Source: Candidatus Borrarchaeum weybense (lineage in GTDB: Archaea; Asgardarchaeota; Sifarchaeia; Borrarchaeales; Borrarchaeaceae). From it: 64,000 nucleotides of DNA. This document shows, in pieces, positions 62,057 through 64,000 of this stretch (the stretch's first letter is position 1; every line of letters begins with the position of its first letter). A program made the position numbers and the translations under genes. The DNA is taken from assembly GCA_019057385.1 (NCBI GenBank), contig JAHQJS010000007.1, positions 434,001 to 498,000 on the forward strand. The letters run 5' to 3'. The notes under the pieces were generated by a model. The model saw nothing but the letters and a program-made list of their open reading frames with translations, did no database searches and had not been told where the DNA came from.

Positions 62057-63652
62057 CTAAATTATTGAGTTATTAGGAAAGATACGTTTAATCGTCCCTT
62101 TTACTTTCAACAAGCGTAATAATAAATTGAGATTACCCTTTTGAAGTATTGTACTTATAATATCCCCCATTTTTTCAAATGAAATAATACCGGCCTTTTT
62201 TATTCTGCTAATACCTTCAAGTCGTATTTGATTTAAAAATAAACTAACACGATCTGCTAATTGTTTGGACTTAAACTCTGTTGTCTTAATCATTGGCTTT
62301 GGATTATAGAAATTATCAGCAAGTAAATAGTTTTTTGGTGTTGGATCAAAGGCAAAGAGGTTATTTTCTTTACACTCTGTGAATAAACGGGTACCATGTA
62401 AGGGTATTGCATAGTTCATGTATATTGAAACGTTATATTTTCTTTTTAGATAAGAGGCAAAATCAAAGGTTCTTTTCATAGTTTTCTCTGTCTCCCCAGG
62501 CAACCCTGTGACATAAAAGGCAGAAAGTTTCATGTTTAATTCATTACAAATCTTTGCCACTTTAATTACTTGCTGCAGGTTCAGTTTCTTTCCAATTACA
62601 TTATTTAAAACATTTTGATCTCCAGATTCAACACCGATGATAAGTTCTTTGCATCCAGCTAGTTTCATCTTTCTCAAGATTTCTCTATCTAAAGTATCTG
62701 CCCTTACTCCGTTTGGAGTTGTCCAAATAATGTCCATTCTTTCAGAAATAATTCCATCAAGAATTCTGTGAATTCTTCTCTTATTGAACGTAAGATTGTC
62801 ATCTTCAAATTGAATTTCTTCAATTCCATAATTTTTTATTAGAATTCTTAATTCTTCTAGAACGTTTTCAGGACTTCTGGCCCTCCATTTTCTACCCCAG
62901 AATGACGGGATAGCACAAAAGAAACAATTAAATGGACATCCTCGACTAGTAACTACACTCATCCATTTGTATTTAATAGCTTTTCTTGAGGAGAGATTTA
63001 CTGGTTTTCCATTAATGTTACGAAGTTTAGTTTTTCCTTTACTTGTTGCATTAAAATAGTTTTCCAGATTTAAAAGATCAATCGCTGGAAAAGGTAGTGT
63101 ATCTAAATTCTCTATATATCCTTTTATTTCATTAACACGTATCTGTCCATTCACATCTTTGTAAACTAATCCATCAATATTGAGGAATCTATTATCTTTC
63201 TTTAAAGATTTAATTAAATCAAGAAATCGAAATTCCCCTTCACCCATTATAACGAAATCAACATTTGGATCAATTATTGATTCTTTAGGCATGCTAGCGG
63301 CAAAAGATCCTCCCAAGATCGTTTTTATATTGGGATCAACTGATTTGACTAATTGTGCTACTTTATGAGCATTTGGGGATTGAGTAACAAAAGGATCAGA
63401 GATTCCTACAATATCGGGTGAGTATTTCAAAATAATCTTTGTGATTTTTTCCCATGATTCGCCAAAATGAATTAAATTATCGCCTAAATAATTGGAATGT
63501 AAGAAATTCGAAGCCAGAGCATCATATATCTTAATATCGTAGCCATTTTTTTGTAAAACACCTCCGATGTATGCTAAACCTATCGGCCAACCGATTTGTG
63601 GCAGTTGAGGATAGACAAGTGTGTGTGGAGGATTAATTAGCATGACTTTCAA
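62057..63652 (-). CDS. B12-binding-domain radical SAM protein
   Basis: 531 residues, ATG. An N-terminal cobalamin-binding-like Rossmann domain (KVMLINPPHT, then GDNLIHFGESWE and ILGGSFAAS) is followed by the radical SAM cluster motif in SRGCPFNCFFCAIP (~233-246; CxxxCxxC). The class does methylations or ring rearrangements, often on lipids, cofactors or sugars. In this setting it might modify a glycan or its lipid carrier; substrate unknown. Confidence 0.8.
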   Translation of the reverse strand: MKVMLINPPHTLVYPQLPQIGWPIGLAYIGGVLQKNGYDIKIYDALASNFLHSNYLGDNLIHFGESWEKITKIILKYSPDIVGISDPFVTQSPNAHKVAQLVKSVDPNIKTILGGSFAASMPKESIIDPNVDFVIMGEGEFRFLDLIKSLKKDNRFLNIDGLVYKDVNGQIRVNEIKGYIENLDTLPFPAIDLLNLENYFNATSKGKTKLRNINGKPVNLSSRKAIKYKWMSVVTSRGCPFNCFFCAIPSFWGRKWRARSPENVLEELRILIKNYGIEEIQFEDDNLTFNKRRIHRILDGIISERMDIIWTTPNGVRADTLDREILRKMKLAGCKELIIGVESGDQNVLNNVIGKKLNLQQVIKVAKICNELNMKLSAFYVTGLPGETEKTMKRTFDFASYLKRKYNVSIYMNYAIPLHGTRLFTECKENNLFAFDPTPKNYLLADNFYNPKPMIKTTEFKSKQLADRVSLFLNQIRLEGISRIKKAGIISFEKMGDIISTILQKGNLNLLLRLLKVKGTIKRIFPNNSII

Positions 63653-63740
63653 AGAAATTCATCCATTTCAAATTATAAACCCTTTAAACTCATTACTGAA
63701 TAAAAGAAATTATATTGAATAATAGACATTACCATTCAAA

Positions 63741-64000
63741 CTAGGACACTTTATTAACTGGCATATTCTTTTCGGAAGATAACATAATCATCTTAGCAAC
63801 TTCCAGGTTCTTCAGTCCCTCATTTCCATCAGTAAGCGGAGTTTTATTTGATATAATGCAATTTAGAAAATGCTCTAGTTCAAGTTTGAGCGGTTCATTT
63901 TTTGCAACGAACGGTCTTCCAATGATTGTGTTGCTATATTTAAGAATCTGATTCTTAGATGCCTTATGACCTTCTTTTTCAAGATTCCCATATATCGTGA
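63741..64000 (-). CDS. Gfo/Idh/MocA oxidoreductase, C-terminal part (cut by window edge)
   Basis: The C-terminal 85 residues of a gene running off the right end. It reads LKLELEHFLNCIISNKTPLT, then GNEGLKNLEVAK before its TAG (63741-63743), and aligns closely with the C-terminus of the 33492 protein. It is a paralogue or the same step of a second operon. Confidence 0.75.
   Translation of the reverse strand, partial: TIYGNLEKEGHKASKNQILKYSNTIIGRPFVAKNEPLKLELEHFLNCIISNKTPLTDGNEGLKNLEVAKMIMLSSEKNMPVNKVS

Noticed and set aside
1..64000. tRNA or rRNA genes
   Set aside because: Intergenic stretches were scanned by eye for cloverleaf patterns and conserved rRNA segments; nothing was found, though the method is insensitive.

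Overview
The window (AT-rich, 64 kb) looks like a chromosomal segment of an archaeon, most likely of the Asgard (Promethearchaeota) group. The case rests on gene content: an Arf-family and a Rab/Ras-like small GTPase, two membrane proteins ending in the same double zinc-ribbon/RING-like module, an ORC/STAND-type AAA+ protein with winged helices, archaeal-style sugar enzymes, G-rich Shine-Dalgarno sites and T-tract terminators. No rRNA, tRNA or CRISPR array was seen, so this placement is inference.

Layout. 1-2.6 kb: the tail of a peptide deformylase, a LarA-family racemase whose start must be non-AUG, and an Asp/Glu-type racemase. 2.6-32 kb: a region rich in eukaryote-like signalling parts. 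It holds an Arf-like GTPase; a 1531-residue single-pass surface protein; a decayed TnpB 3' end inside a GC-rich, strongly structured non-coding block (8.5-9.2 kb); a 3553-residue surface protein with 17 plus 5 tandem Ig-like repeats, one membrane segment and a cytosolic TPR/zinc-finger/winged-helix tail; a TPR-like protein; a coiled-coil protein; a smaller receptor-like protein with the same zinc module; an AAA+ protein; a Rab-like GTPase; and a BshC-like protein. 32-64 kb: a glycan island. It has nucleotide-sugar enzymes (6-dehydrogenase, two Gfo/Idh/MocA oxidoreductases, two DegT aminotransferases, a PIG-L deacetylase), seven GT4 and two GT2 glycosyltransferases, three GT-C-like membrane proteins, a Wzx-type flippase, an alkaline-phosphatase-superfamily enzyme with an MNT-fold partner, a toroid glycosidase-like protein, a B-box membrane protein and a B12-binding radical SAM protein.

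How it may fit together (inference): the two large ectodomain proteins are loaded with N-X-S/T sequons (about four per repeat in the giant one), and the adjacent island has the enzymes to make, flip and extend a lipid-linked glycan containing amino-uronic sugars. On the inner face, the giant protein and the smaller receptor-like protein carry zinc modules with identical ligand spacing, next to GTPases, a TPR scaffold and a STAND-like ATPase. This suggests an outside-in signalling or membrane-remodelling system not covered by a standard annotation.
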